Assembly: GCF_900103195.1 (NCBI RefSeq)
Contig: NZ_FMWU01000038.1
Location: forward strand, 1 to 54,166
Direction of reading: 5' to 3'
Length of the DNA: 54,166 nt
From: Methylobacterium sp. UNC378MF
Lineage (GTDB): Bacteria; Pseudomonadota; Alphaproteobacteria; Rhizobiales; Beijerinckiaceae
A program made the position numbers and the translations under genes. Of the stretch, positions 7,832-20,432 are shown one piece after another; position 1 is the stretch's first letter; each line of letters opens with the position of its first letter. A model generated the notes under the pieces. It was not told where the DNA came from. It did not search any database and saw only the letters and a program-made list of their open reading frames with translations.

Positions 7832-8506
7832 ATGAGGACCCTCTCCTTCCTGATGCGCGGCGTGATCGCCGACAACGCCCAGGCGATCCACGACGCCCAT
7901 GCCGTGACGATCCTGCGCCAGCAGATCCGGGAGGCCGCCGGCGCCCTGGCGACCGCCCGCCGGGAACTGGCCGTCGCCATGGCCTACCACGCGGCCGAGG
8001 CGCGCGCCCTGGCGGCGATCGGCGGCCGGATCGACACCCTGTCGGACGGGGCGCGCCGGGCGCTCGGCGACGGCCGCGAGGATCTCGGGACCGAGGCGGC
8101 GATCCACATCGCCGCCCTGGAGGACGAGCGGGCCGACCGCCGGGCCGCCGCCGAACGCTTCGCCGCCGAGGTCGAGCGGCTGAAGCGCCTGGTCGCGCAG
8201 GGCGGCGAGCGGCTGCGGGATCTCGACCTCGGGCTCCAGACCGCCCGCACCACCGAGGCCTTGCGCCGGGCCGGACTGGAGGGCCGCCGGGCCACGACCC
8301 TGTCGGCCGGCGCGCTGGGCGAGGCCGAGCGGACCCTGGAGCGCCTGCGCGCGCGGCAGGCGGCCGAGGCGGACGTCGCCGCCGCGCTGACCGAGCTGGA
8401 GACGGAGGCCGGGGGCGGGATCGAGGCCGACCTCGAAGCGGCCGGCTACGGCCGTCCGCGCACGGACCCCCGGACGGTGCTCGACCGGCTCAGGGCCCGG
8501 CCCTGA
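7832..8506 (+). CDS. PspA/IM30-family membrane-associated stress protein
   Basis: The product is 224 residues, the usual PspA length of about 220. It is almost entirely charged helix with heptad patterning. The N-terminal MRTLSFLMRGVIADNAQAIH resembles the amphipathic anchor, followed by TILRQQIREAAGALATARRE and a long coiled coil to about residue 180. PspA proteins bind stressed inner membranes and oligomerise to limit proton leakage. The start could be GTG 7829 or ATG 7832; both follow GCGAGG, and ATG is preferred. It is followed after 47 bp by the YiaA-like gene and is divergent from a TetR gene. There is no pspF or sigma-54 activator nearby, so control differs from the enterobacterial system. 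Confidence 0.82.
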   Translation: MRTLSFLMRGVIADNAQAIHDAHAVTILRQQIREAAGALATARRELAVAMAYHAAEARALAAIGGRIDTLSDGARRALGDGREDLGTEAAIHIAALEDERADRRAAAERFAAEVERLKRLVAQGGERLRDLDLGLQTARTTEALRRAGLEGRRATTLSAGALGEAERTLERLRARQAAEADVAAALTELETEAGGGIEADLEAAGYGRPRTDPRTVLDRLRARP

Positions 8507-8553
8507 CCGGATCTGCATGACCCCCGACTTTGATCACCCCACAGGAGCGCACC

Positions 8554-8829
8554 ATGACACCGCAGATGCCCCATACCGGCGCCTGGAAGACCTTCACGCT
8601 GGTCAGCTTCGCCGCCGCCGCCGCCATGCTGACGATCGGCATCTTCTTCCTGCCCGCGGATATCTGGATCAAGGGCTACCTCGCCATGGCGTCGCTGTTC
8701 CTCACGGGCACGACCTTCACGCTGGCCAAGACCCTGCGCGACGAGCACGAGGCGAACCGGCTGATCAACAAGATCGAGGACGCCGCCGCCGAGCGCGTCC
8801 TGCGCGAGGCGGTGCCGGGCCGGCTCTGA
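8554..8829 (+). CDS. YiaA/YiaB-type small inner-membrane protein
   Basis: The 91-residue protein has two hydrophobic helices. One lies around residues 12-33 (FTLVSFAAAAAMLTIGIFFL) and one around 38-57 (GYLAMASLFLTGTTFTLAKT), with a charged C-terminal tail. This is the two-helix YiaA/B pattern. AGGAG lies seven bases before the ATG, which fixes the start against the longer frame from 8530. Position after the pspA-like gene suggests a joint envelope-stress role, which is inferred. Confidence 0.82.
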   Translation: MTPQMPHTGAWKTFTLVSFAAAAAMLTIGIFFLPADIWIKGYLAMASLFLTGTTFTLAKTLRDEHEANRLINKIEDAAAERVLREAVPGRL

Positions 8830-8848
8830 CCGGCTCCGAGGCGTCCGT

Positions 8849-9736
8849 TCAGCCCGCAGCGTCCAGGAACGCGGCGAGCACCCGGGAAAATTCCGGGGTC
8901 CGCAGGTAGCCGTAGGATTTGTGCCGGTTCTCGGCGCCGTCCGGCCTCCGGTAGGCGTTGATCACCGGCACGTCCCGCACCCGCACGCCGACGGCGTTCG
9001 GCGCGTAGAGGGCCGCGAGGTCGTCGCCCACCGTGGCGATGTCCTGCCGGTCCATCAGGTTGGTCCAGGCGGTGAGCGCCGCCGGCACCCGGAGATCGCC
9101 GTGCTCGTCGGCGAGCTTCAGCTTCAGTTCGGCAAGCCCGAGGGGCGCGCCGAGGGTGACCAGGGCGCAGCGGGGCATCGGCGTCCCGTCCGCCTCGGCG
9201 GCGCGCAGCACGTCGTAGGCGATCAGGCTGCCCATCGAATGCGCAGCGATCAGCACGGCATCCGTCGCGGCCGCGGCCAGCGTGTCGCGCAGGCGCGCCC
9301 GCGCCGCCGAGCGGAACGCCGCATCCTCGTAGTAGCCCCAGAGATCGTCGAGGCGGTATTCCAGGATCAGGTCGTCCACCGGCGTCAGCCCGGCGGCCTC
9401 CTGCAGGTGCGACAGGCCGCGATAGATCCGGTCGGTGAGGGTCGGCTCGGCGCTGTCGGGATGGCCCGCCGGGGAGGGGAACGGCCCGAGGCCGTAATCG
9501 GGACCGTAGGGCTCGCGGTTGCGGTCGCCGGAGAGCGGCTGCGGGTAGCGCAAATCCGCCCAGTAGACGAAGGTGAAGGGCAGATCGGCCTCGGCCACCC
9601 GGAGCCCGAGATTGCGGTCGAGCCCCTCACGGATCGCGGCGTGCCACCACGCGGCCTTCTCATCCCGGGGCGGCTTGTTGGCGAGCCCGTGGATGCCGAT
9701 GATGTGCGCCCGACCCAGTGTCCGCTCCCAGACCAA
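8849..9736 (-). CDS. Alpha/beta-hydrolase, lipase/esterase-like, substrate unknown
   Basis: Homology-like content begins at RAHIIGIHGLANKP (oxyanion region IHGL). The nucleophile elbow is AHSMGSLIAYDVLR, and a late His sits in NRHKSYGYLR near the C-terminus, giving a plausible Ser-His-acid triad. No signal peptide is seen. The start is uncertain: the open frame extends to 10066 but its first 110 residues look non-coding, and there is no ATG or GTG close to the domain. TTG at 9736 or 9739 is the nearest candidate, with no clear ribosome-binding site. It faces away from treZ. Confidence 0.7.
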   Translation of the reverse strand: MVWERTLGRAHIIGIHGLANKPPRDEKAAWWHAAIREGLDRNLGLRVAEADLPFTFVYWADLRYPQPLSGDRNREPYGPDYGLGPFPSPAGHPDSAEPTLTDRIYRGLSHLQEAAGLTPVDDLILEYRLDDLWGYYEDAAFRSAARARLRDTLAAAATDAVLIAAHSMGSLIAYDVLRAAEADGTPMPRCALVTLGAPLGLAELKLKLADEHGDLRVPAALTAWTNLMDRQDIATVGDDLAALYAPNAVGVRVRDVPVINAYRRPDGAENRHKSYGYLRTPEFSRVLAAFLDAAG

Positions 9737-9956
9737 CAAGAGTGCCGGCCGGGCAAGATAGAGCCGTCCCGCGCGGACGGAACTGCGGCTTAATTTCAGC
9801 GCATCCGCTGGCGGCCCGTCGCCCCATTGCCACACGGCGGTCCCGCCATAGCTGCGCTGCGGGAACCGGATCGAACCCGGGGCCTTCTCCCACGACAGAT
9901 GATCCTGCTGCGCTTGTGCCCCGGTGCGCGCGGCCAATGACGAGGACGGTGGCCCG

Positions 9957-11762
9957 ATGCGGCGCGCCCACAGCATGGAATTCGGGGCCGAGATGGTCGG
10001 GGGCGGCGTCCGCTTCGCCCTCTGGGCGCCCACCGCCCGGAGCGTCGACCTCGTCGTCGACGGCATCGATCATCCGCTGCCGGAATCCGGCGGCGGCTGG
10101 CGGCGCACCGCCCTGCCCGGGGTGAAGCCCGGCGCCCGATACGGCTTCCGCATCGACGGCGACCTCGTCGCCCCCGATCCCGCCTCGCGCTTCCAGCCCG
10201 ACGACGTTTCGGGCCTCAGCGAGGTGATCGACCCGCGCGCCTACGCGTGGTCCGACGAGGGCTGGGCCGGGCGGCCCTTCGAGGAGGCGGTGATCTACGA
10301 GTGCCATGTCGGCACCGCGACGCCGGAGGGCACCTATGCCGGCCTGCAGGCGCGGCTGCCCGACCTGAAGGCGCTCGGCGTCACCGCCATCGAGCTGCTG
10401 CCGCTCGCCGACTTCAAGGGCTCGCGCAACTGGGGCTACGACGGCGTCCAGCCCTACGCGCCCGACGGCGCCTACGGCCGGCCCGACGACCTCAAGCGCC
10501 TGATCGACACCGCCCACGGGCTCGGCCTGATGGTCTATCTCGACGCGGTCTACAACCATTTCGGCCCAGCCGGGAACTACCTCCACGCCTACGCCAAGAC
10601 GTTCTTCACGGAGCGCCACCAGACGCCCTGGGGCGCGGGCATCAACTTCGACGGCAAGGAGAGCGGCGCCACGGTGCGGCAGTTCTTCATCCAGAACGCC
10701 CTGTACTGGCTGGAGGAGTACCGGTTCGACGGCCTGCGCTTCGACGCCGTCCACGCGATCCTCGACGATTCACCCCGCCACTTCCTGGCCGAGCTCGGCG
10801 AGACGGTCCGCAGGACCTTCCCGGACCGGCAGATCCACCTGATGCTGGAGAACGAGGCCAATCAGGCCCGCTGGCTGGAGCGGGACGCCGCCGGGCGCCC
10901 GAAGATGCACGACGCCCAGTGGGCCGACGACCTGCACCATTGCTGGCACGTGCTGCTGACGGGCGAGGATGCCGGCTACTATAAGAGCTTTGCCGACAAA
11001 CCGGTCGCACATCTCGCCCGCTGCCTCGCGGAGGGTTTTGCGTATCAGGGCGAGCCGTTCGCCACGCTCGACAACCATCCCCGCGGCGAGCCCTCCGGGC
11101 ACCTGCCGCCCTCCGCCTTCGTGACCTTCCTGCAGAACCACGATCAGGTCGGCAACCGCGCCCTGGGCGAACGGCTCAACCACCTGGCCGATCCGAAAAA
11201 ACTCGACCTTGCCCGGGCAGGGCTCCTGCTGGCGCCCCAGATCCCGATGCTCTGGATGGGCGAGGAATGGTCGGCCTCGGCGCCGTTCCTGTTCTTCGTC
11301 GACTTCGCGCCGGACGAGGACCTGAACAAGGCGGTGCGCGACGGCCGCCGCCGGGAGTTCAAGAGCTTCGCGGCCTTCGCGGACGACACCTCGAAGATCC
11401 CGGACCCGACCGAGCGCGAGACCTTCGACGCGTCGAAGCTCGACTGGTCCGAGCGCGACCGCTCGCCCCACCGGGAGGTGCTGGCCGAGACGACGCGGCT
11501 CCTGGGGCTGCGGCGCGACGCGGTCGTGCCCCTGGCGAAGTCCGGCTACGACGGCGCCGCCGCCACCCTGCCGCGCGCCGACGTGGTCGATTGCACCTGG
11601 CGCTTCGGCGCCGGCACCCTGCGCTTCGTCGCCAATGTCGGCGACGCCCCCTTCGCGCTGGATCCGGGCGGCGCCCGATTGGTCTGGACCAACGCCCCGG
11701 ACGGGGCCGGACGCGATCTCCCGTCCTGGACGGGCGTGTTCCTGACGGAGTCCCGCTCGTGA
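9957..11762 (+). CDS. treZ: Malto-oligosyltrehalose trehalohydrolase
   Basis: The product is 601 residues (GH13). It hydrolyses the alpha-1,4 bond next to the terminal trehalose unit made by TreY, releasing trehalose. An N-terminal beta-sandwich (GGVRFALWAPTARSVDLVVD) precedes the barrel, with YECHVGTATPEGTYAGLQ and VYLDAVYNHFGPAGNYL. The likely catalytic residues are D263 (GLRFDAVHAI), E298 (LMLENEAN) and D396 (FLQNHDQVGN). The ATG at 9957 follows a GAGGA; an in-frame GTG at 9924 is possible. Its TGA overlaps the GTG of malQ-treY, so the two TreYZ activities are translationally coupled. Confidence 0.95.
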   Translation: MRRAHSMEFGAEMVGGGVRFALWAPTARSVDLVVDGIDHPLPESGGGWRRTALPGVKPGARYGFRIDGDLVAPDPASRFQPDDVSGLSEVIDPRAYAWSDEGWAGRPFEEAVIYECHVGTATPEGTYAGLQARLPDLKALGVTAIELLPLADFKGSRNWGYDGVQPYAPDGAYGRPDDLKRLIDTAHGLGLMVYLDAVYNHFGPAGNYLHAYAKTFFTERHQTPWGAGINFDGKESGATVRQFFIQNALYWLEEYRFDGLRFDAVHAILDDSPRHFLAELGETVRRTFPDRQIHLMLENEANQARWLERDAAGRPKMHDAQWADDLHHCWHVLLTGEDAGYYKSFADKPVAHLARCLAEGFAYQGEPFATLDNHPRGEPSGHLPPSAFVTFLQNHDQVGNRALGERLNHLADPKKLDLARAGLLLAPQIPMLWMGEEWSASAPFLFFVDFAPDEDLNKAVRDGRRREFKSFAAFADDTSKIPDPTERETFDASKLDWSERDRSPHREVLAETTRLLGLRRDAVVPLAKSGYDGAAATLPRADVVDCTWRFGAGTLRFVANVGDAPFALDPGGARLVWTNAPDGAGRDLPSWTGVFLTESRS

Positions 11763-14700
11763 GCCCGCTGGAAAAACTCGCCGACCTCGTCGGCGTCGCC
11801 GCCGGCTACACCGACGCCTTCGGCAAGCCCGTCGAGACGCCGCTGGCAGTGCGCCGCGGCCTGCTCGCGGCGCTCGGCTTCGCGGTGGACGACGAGGCGG
11901 CCATCGCCGGGAGCCTCGCCGAGGTCGAGAGCCTGCGCCGCGGCCTGATCCCGCCGCTCCTGCCCGTGGAAGCCCGGCGCGCCGCACGCGTTCCGGTGCG
12001 TCCGCCGAACGGCGCGCCCCACACCCTGGTCTGGCGCCTCGTGGACGAGCGCGGCACGGCCCGCGAGGGGCGGGCGAACCCGCAAGGATCCGAGCCGGGC
12101 TTCGAACTGCCGCCGCTGACCCCGGGCTATCACCGCCTCACCGTGCAGGCCGGCCAGACCCGCACCGAATCCTGGGTGATCGCCGCGCCGCAGCGCTGCT
12201 GGCGTCCGCGCCCCTACACGGAGGAGGGCGCCTCCGACTGGGGCATGGCTGCCCAGCTCTACGGCCTGCGCTCGGGCAGCAATATCGGCATCGGCACCTA
12301 CGCGGATGCCGGCGAGGCCGCCCGCGAGGCGGCCTTACGCGGGGCGGCGTTCTTAGGCCTGAGCCCGGTCCACGCTCTGTTCGGCTCCGACCGGACCAAG
12401 ATCTCGCCCTACTCGCCCTCCTCGCGCCTGTTCCTCGAGACGCTGTTCATCGCACCCCGCAGCCTGCCGGGGCTCGCCGGATCGCGGGCCGAGGCGCTGC
12501 TGGCCGAGCGCGAAGACGCGATCGCGGCGCTCCGCGAGGCCGCCCTCGTCGACCATCAGGGCGTGCACGACGTGCTCGATCCGGTGCTCCGGGCCCTCTG
12601 GGCGGACTCGCCCGCCCGGGCCGGGACGGACGCGGGTTTCGAGCGCTTCCGCCAGGAGGGCGGCGCGGATCTCGAAGCGCACGCGATCTTCGAGGCCCTG
12701 TCGGAGCATTTCCGGGGGCAGGGGGCACACTGGCTGGGCGACTGGCCGGAGGATTACCGCCGAGCCGGCACGGAGGCGGTGACGGCCTTCGCGGCGGGGA
12801 ACGCCGAGTTGGTCGGCTATCATGCCTGGCTGCAATATCTGGCCGACCAGCAGCTCGCGGCGGCTTCCGCGGCGGCGCTGGGTGCCGGCATGCGGGTCGG
12901 GCTCTACCGCGACCTCGCGGTCGGCGCCGACAGGGGCGGCTCCGAGATCTGGTCGCATCCCGAGCGCTTCGCCGACAAGGTCTCGATCGGCGCGCCGCCG
13001 GACCTGCTGGCGCCGAAGGGCCAGAACTGGGGCCTGCCGGCCTTCGACCCGCTGGCGATGGAGCGCGACGGGCTCGCGGCCTTCCGCGCCCTGGTCCAGG
13101 CAAACATGCGCCACGCCGGCGCGATCCGGATCGACCACGCCTTCCAGCTCGCCCGCCTGTTCCTGATCCCGCTGGGCGCGGGCGCCCAGGCCGGCGCCTA
13201 CGTGGCCATGCCGTTCGAGCCGATGCTGGCGGTTCTGCGCCTGGAGAGCCACCGCAACAAGTGCCTCGTCATCGCGGAGGATCTCGGCACGGCGCCCGAG
13301 GGTTTCTCCGACGCGCTGATGCGGGCCGGGGTGCTGAGCTACCGGATCCTCGCCTTCGAGCGCGAGGCCGACGGGCGGTTCAAGCCGCCCTCCGCCTATC
13401 CGCGGGACGCGCTCACCGCCATCACCACCCACGACCTGCCGACCTTTGTCGGCTGGTGGCGCGGGGTCGACACCGACACCCGCCAGTCGCTGGGCCTCTA
13501 CGATCACGAGCGGGCCGAGGCCGAGCGCGCCGAGCGCGTCGTCGAGCGCCGCCGCCTCGCCGAGGCGCTGGCCGGGGAGCAGCTTCTCCCCTCCGCCGAG
13601 CCGCCGGATGCCGCGCCCTTCGAGGCCGCCGCCCGCTACCTCGCTCGGGCGCCCTCGATGCTCACCGCCGTCCAGTACGAGGACGTGGTCTCCGAACTCG
13701 CCCAGGCCAACGTGCCGGGCTCGACCGAGGGCTATCCGAACTGGCGGCGCAAGCTCGACCGGGAGCTCGCCGACATCGCCGCCCCCGGCGGGCCGCTGGC
13801 GAAGCTCGCGGCCTCCCTCTCGGCGGAGGCGCGGGGCCCGCGCTCGGGCGCCGCGCGGCTCGCCGCGCCGCCGCCGCGCTCGACCTACCGGTTGCAGTTC
13901 CACAAGGACTTCACCTTTGCGGATGCGGGTCGGATCGTCCCCTACCTGCAGCGGCTCGGGATCAGCCACGTCTACGCCTCGCCGCTCCAGAAGGCGCGGC
14001 CCGGCTCGACCCACGGCTACGACATCGTCGACCACGGCGCGATCAACCCGGAACTCGGCGGCGAAGAGGGCTTCATCCGGCTCTCCGAGACGCTCCACGC
14101 CCACGGGATCAAGCTCCTCCTCGACATCGTCCCGAACCACATGGGCGTCGGCGGCTCCGACAACCCGTGGTGGCTCTCGGTGCTCGAATGGGGCTCGCTC
14201 TCGCCCTTCGCCGACGCGTTCGACATCGACTGGCAGCGGCTCGGGGCCGGGCGCAACCTCGTGATCCCGTTCCTGGGCGACCGCTACGGCGAGGCCCTGG
14301 AGAAGGGCACGCTGGAGCTGAAATTCGACCCCGACAAGGGCGCCTTCAGCGTCTGGCACTACGAGCACCAGCTCCCGATCCGACCTTTAAGCTACCCGAC
14401 CATTCTCAACCGGGTGATCGCCGCCATCGGGGCGGTGGACGACGACACCACCGCGGAATTGCTCGCCATCTCCGAGCGGCTGCGGGCCATGTCGATCGAC
14501 GCCGACGAGACCCGCAGAAAAACCTTCCCCGAGGAGGCCGAGGGGCTGAAGCGCCGGCTCGCCGAGATCTACGGCGTGTCGCCGCTGATCCAGGAGGCCA
14601 CCGCCAGCACGCTGGCGCTGCTCAACGGCTTCAAGGGCCGCCCGGACAGCTTCGGGCCGCTGCACCGGCTGCTGGAGGCCCAGGCTTACCGGCTGGCCCA

Positions 14701-16666
14701 TTGGCGGGTGGCGTCGAGCGACATCAACTACCGCCGCTTCTTCGACGTGAATTCCCTGGCGGGGCTGCGGGTCGAGCTCTCCGACATCTTCCACCGCTCG
14801 CACGAGACCGTGTTCCGGCACGTCCGCGAGGGCCGGATCGACGGCTTGCGCATCGACCACATCGACGGCCTCGCCGACCCGCTGGGCTACGCGCGGGCCC
14901 TTCAGGCGGCGGTGGGCCCCGGCTTCTACGTGGTGGTGGAGAAGATCCTGGAGCCCGGCGAGCGGCTGCGGCCCTGGCCGGTGGCCGGGACCACGGGCTA
15001 CGACGTGCTCAACCAGCTCGACGGCATTCTCGTCGACAAGTCCCGGCGCGGGAAGGTCGAACGGCTCTACACCTGGGCCACCGGCTTCGACGAGCCCTAC
15101 GGCTTCCAGCTCCGCGCCGCCAAGGCCGAGATCCTGGAAATCAGCTTCGCGAGCGAATTGGAGGTGCTGACCACCGACCTCAAGGAGGTCGCCGATGCCG
15201 ACCGGCGCACCCGCGACTTCACCGTCAACGCGCTCCGCCGGGCGCTGATCGAGGTCATCGCGCGCTTCCCGACCTACCGGAGCTACCTGCCGCCGGAGCT
15301 GGAGGAGGGCGAGGTCGAGCCCGAGGACGTGCGCCTGATCGAGGGGGCGGTCGCCAAGGCCAAGCGCTGGTCGAGCCTGCCGGACCGCTCGGTCCACGAT
15401 TTCGCCGCCGAAGTCCTGCTCGGGCGGATCGAGACCACGGGTCCGGGCCGGCCGGACCCCCGGGTGGTCCTGCGCTTCCGCCGCCGGTTCCAGCAGCTCA
15501 CCGGCCCGGTCATGGCCAAGAGCCTGGAGGACACGCTGTTCTATCGCTACGCGTGCCTGCTGGGCCTCAACGAGGTCGGCGGTGATCCGGGCGAGTACGG
15601 GATCGACGAAGGCCATTTCCACGATCTGCAGATCGCCCGCGCCCGGGACTGGCCGAGCGCCATGATCACCACGGCGACCCACGACACCAAGCGGGGCGAG
15701 GATGCCCGCACCCGGCTGCTCGCCCTGTCGGAGATCCCGGAGGAATGGGCCAAGGCCTGGGACCTGTGGCAGCGGACCGCCGGGCCGCACCTCGCCCGCA
15801 TCGACGGCGAGCCGGCTCCCGACGCCAACGACCAGTGGATGTTCTTCCAGGCGATCCTGGGCGCGTGGCCGCTGGAGTTGCTGGAGCAGGACGAACCCAG
15901 GGCGATCGAGGATTTCCGCAACCGGCTCATCGCCTACGGCGAGAAGGCCATGCGGGAGGGCAAGCGCCGGTCGAGTTGGGTCAACGTCGACGAGGTCTAC
16001 GAAGGCGCGGTCAAGAAGCTGTTCACGGCGTTGATCGCACCGGGCTCGGACTTCCTGCGGGAGCTCCGGCCCTTCGCCCGGCGGCTCGCCCATCTCGGCA
16101 TGCTGGCGAGCCTCGGTCGGACGGTCCTGAAATGCACTCTGCCGGGCCTGCCCGACACCTACCAGGGCACGGAGATCTGGGATTTCTCCTTCGTCGATCC
16201 CGACAACCGCCGCCCGGTGGATTATCCGGCCCTGGAACGGATGCTCGAACAGGGCGGCGAACCGGTGGCGTTGCTGGCGCATTGGCCGGATGGGCGGATC
16301 AAGCAGGCGACGCTGACGCGGTTGCTGGCCGAGCGGGCCGAGCGCCCGGATTTCTACGCCATCGCCGCCTACGAGCCCGTCGATGCGGCGGGGCCGCGGG
16401 CCGACCATGTCATCGCCTATCGGCGGGCCGATCCCGTCCAGGAGGGCGGCGACCTGTTCGTGGCGGTACCGCGGTTGGTGGCGAGCCTCGTCGGCGAGGC
16501 GGTCTGGTCGGGTGAGGCTTTTGCCGGCACCCGGGTGGATCTCGGGGCGGGCACACGCTGGCGGGACCTCGTCTCGGGGCGGATCGTTGAGAGTGAGGGG
16601 GAGGGGGCCGATCTCGGCGACCTCCTGCGCGACCTGCCCTACGCGGTGCTGCGGCGGGAGGCGTGA
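11759..16666 (+). CDS. Fused 4-alpha-glucanotransferase (MalQ) and malto-oligosyltrehalose synthase (TreY)
   Basis: This is one uninterrupted 1635-residue frame starting at the GTG that overlaps the treZ stop. Residues 1 to about 690 are GH77 amylomaltase: QLYGLRSGSNIGIGTYADAG, then D459 (AIRIDHAFQL), E507 (VIAEDLGTAPEG) and D559 (TTHDLPTFVGWW). A short Ala/Arg/Pro-rich linker leads to TreY from about 705 (STYRLQFHKDFTFADAGR). That part has LLLDIVPNHMGVGG, D1033 (GLRIDHIDGLADP), E1061 (YVVVEKILEPGERL) and D1309 (ATHDTKRGEDART). Both domains are full length with complete triads. MalQ reshuffles maltodextrins, while TreY turns their reducing end into trehalosyl units for TreZ. The fusion would hand elongated oligosaccharides to TreY, which needs chains longer than maltotriose. 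Confidence 0.93.
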   Translation: MSPLEKLADLVGVAAGYTDAFGKPVETPLAVRRGLLAALGFAVDDEAAIAGSLAEVESLRRGLIPPLLPVEARRAARVPVRPPNGAPHTLVWRLVDERGTAREGRANPQGSEPGFELPPLTPGYHRLTVQAGQTRTESWVIAAPQRCWRPRPYTEEGASDWGMAAQLYGLRSGSNIGIGTYADAGEAAREAALRGAAFLGLSPVHALFGSDRTKISPYSPSSRLFLETLFIAPRSLPGLAGSRAEALLAEREDAIAALREAALVDHQGVHDVLDPVLRALWADSPARAGTDAGFERFRQEGGADLEAHAIFEALSEHFRGQGAHWLGDWPEDYRRAGTEAVTAFAAGNAELVGYHAWLQYLADQQLAAASAAALGAGMRVGLYRDLAVGADRGGSEIWSHPERFADKVSIGAPPDLLAPKGQNWGLPAFDPLAMERDGLAAFRALVQANMRHAGAIRIDHAFQLARLFLIPLGAGAQAGAYVAMPFEPMLAVLRLESHRNKCLVIAEDLGTAPEGFSDALMRAGVLSYRILAFEREADGRFKPPSAYPRDALTAITTHDLPTFVGWWRGVDTDTRQSLGLYDHERAEAERAERVVERRRLAEALAGEQLLPSAEPPDAAPFEAAARYLARAPSMLTAVQYEDVVSELAQANVPGSTEGYPNWRRKLDRELADIAAPGGPLAKLAASLSAEARGPRSGAARLAAPPPRSTYRLQFHKDFTFADAGRIVPYLQRLGISHVYASPLQKARPGSTHGYDIVDHGAINPELGGEEGFIRLSETLHAHGIKLLLDIVPNHMGVGGSDNPWWLSVLEWGSLSPFADAFDIDWQRLGAGRNLVIPFLGDRYGEALEKGTLELKFDPDKGAFSVWHYEHQLPIRPLSYPTILNRVIAAIGAVDDDTTAELLAISERLRAMSIDADETRRKTFPEEAEGLKRRLAEIYGVSPLIQEATASTLALLNGFKGRPDSFGPLHRLLEAQAYRLAHWRVASSDINYRRFFDVNSLAGLRVELSDIFHRSHETVFRHVREGRIDGLRIDHIDGLADPLGYARALQAAVGPGFYVVVEKILEPGERLRPWPVAGTTGYDVLNQLDGILVDKSRRGKVERLYTWATGFDEPYGFQLRAAKAEILEISFASELEVLTTDLKEVADADRRTRDFTVNALRRALIEVIARFPTYRSYLPPELEEGEVEPEDVRLIEGAVAKAKRWSSLPDRSVHDFAAEVLLGRIETTGPGRPDPRVVLRFRRRFQQLTGPVMAKSLEDTLFYRYACLLGLNEVGGDPGEYGIDEGHFHDLQIARARDWPSAMITTATHDTKRGEDARTRLLALSEIPEEWAKAWDLWQRTAGPHLARIDGEPAPDANDQWMFFQAILGAWPLELLEQDEPRAIEDFRNRLIAYGEKAMREGKRRSSWVNVDEVYEGAVKKLFTALIAPGSDFLRELRPFARRLAHLGMLASLGRTVLKCTLPGLPDTYQGTEIWDFSFVDPDNRRPVDYPALERMLEQGGEPVALLAHWPDGRIKQATLTRLLAERAERPDFYAIAAYEPVDAAGPRADHVIAYRRADPVQEGGDLFVAVPRLVASLVGEAVWSGEAFAGTRVDLGAGTRWRDLVSGRIVESEGEGADLGDLLRDLPYAVLRREA

Positions 16667-16672
16667 TCCCTC

Positions 16673-16766
16673 CGTCATCGCGGGCGCAGCGAAGCGACCG
16701 AGGGCAGCGCGACCGCAAGAGGCACGGCGCCATCGGGATTGCTTCGCTTCGCCCGCAAAGATGACG
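16673..16766. repeat. REP-like imperfect palindrome
   Basis: The left arm, beginning CGTCATCGCGGGCGCAGCGA at 16673, is nearly complementary to the right arm, GCTTCGCTTCGCCCG then GATGACG ending at 16766. About 45 bases lie between the arms. The pattern CGTCATCGC...GCGAAGCGA resembles the dispersed extragenic palindromes common in Rhizobiales genomes. It fills most of the gap between malQ-treY and glgE. It may reduce read-through or stabilise the upstream mRNA. Confidence 0.65.
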
Positions 16767-16902
16767 GCGTTCCGGATGTTTCCACCGGCATCCTCTCCGC
16801 AGACCTGTCACGCAAGTCTGCTGAGAGAAGACCAGCCGAATCCATGAGGCACGCCCGGGCGGTTCGGGCGTTACGACACAGGAACGGGAGCCAGAAGCCA
16901 GC

Positions 16903-20283
<3,381 letters not shown>

Positions 20284-20432
20284 GGCCACCCGTGGCACTC
20301 GGCCATGGCCGTTGAATCCGGCGGCGGGCATGCCCGTCGCCGCCCCTTGCACCCGTGCGGCGGCCCCCCGCCCGCGCCCCGGCCGGTTCCCCCGCCGGTC
20401 CCGTCAGATCCGACCGATGAGGCAGCGACGCG

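Noticed and set aside
9860..9900. A tRNA-like T-loop (GGGTTCGATCC on the minus strand)
   Set aside because: The arms around the loop do not pair in the required 5-bp register. No acceptor, anticodon or D-arm could be found beside it.
9740..10066. N-terminal extension of the alpha/beta hydrolase overlapping the treZ start
   Set aside because: The sequence reads as low-complexity noise, overlaps the divergent treZ promoter and coding start, and lacks any family-like feature.
20284..20432. Possible small gene or riboswitch between glgE and treS-mak
   Set aside because: The 149-bp gap has GC-rich partial dyads (GGCGGCGGGCATGCCC) but no conserved aptamer pattern and no start with a ribosome-binding site other than that of treS.
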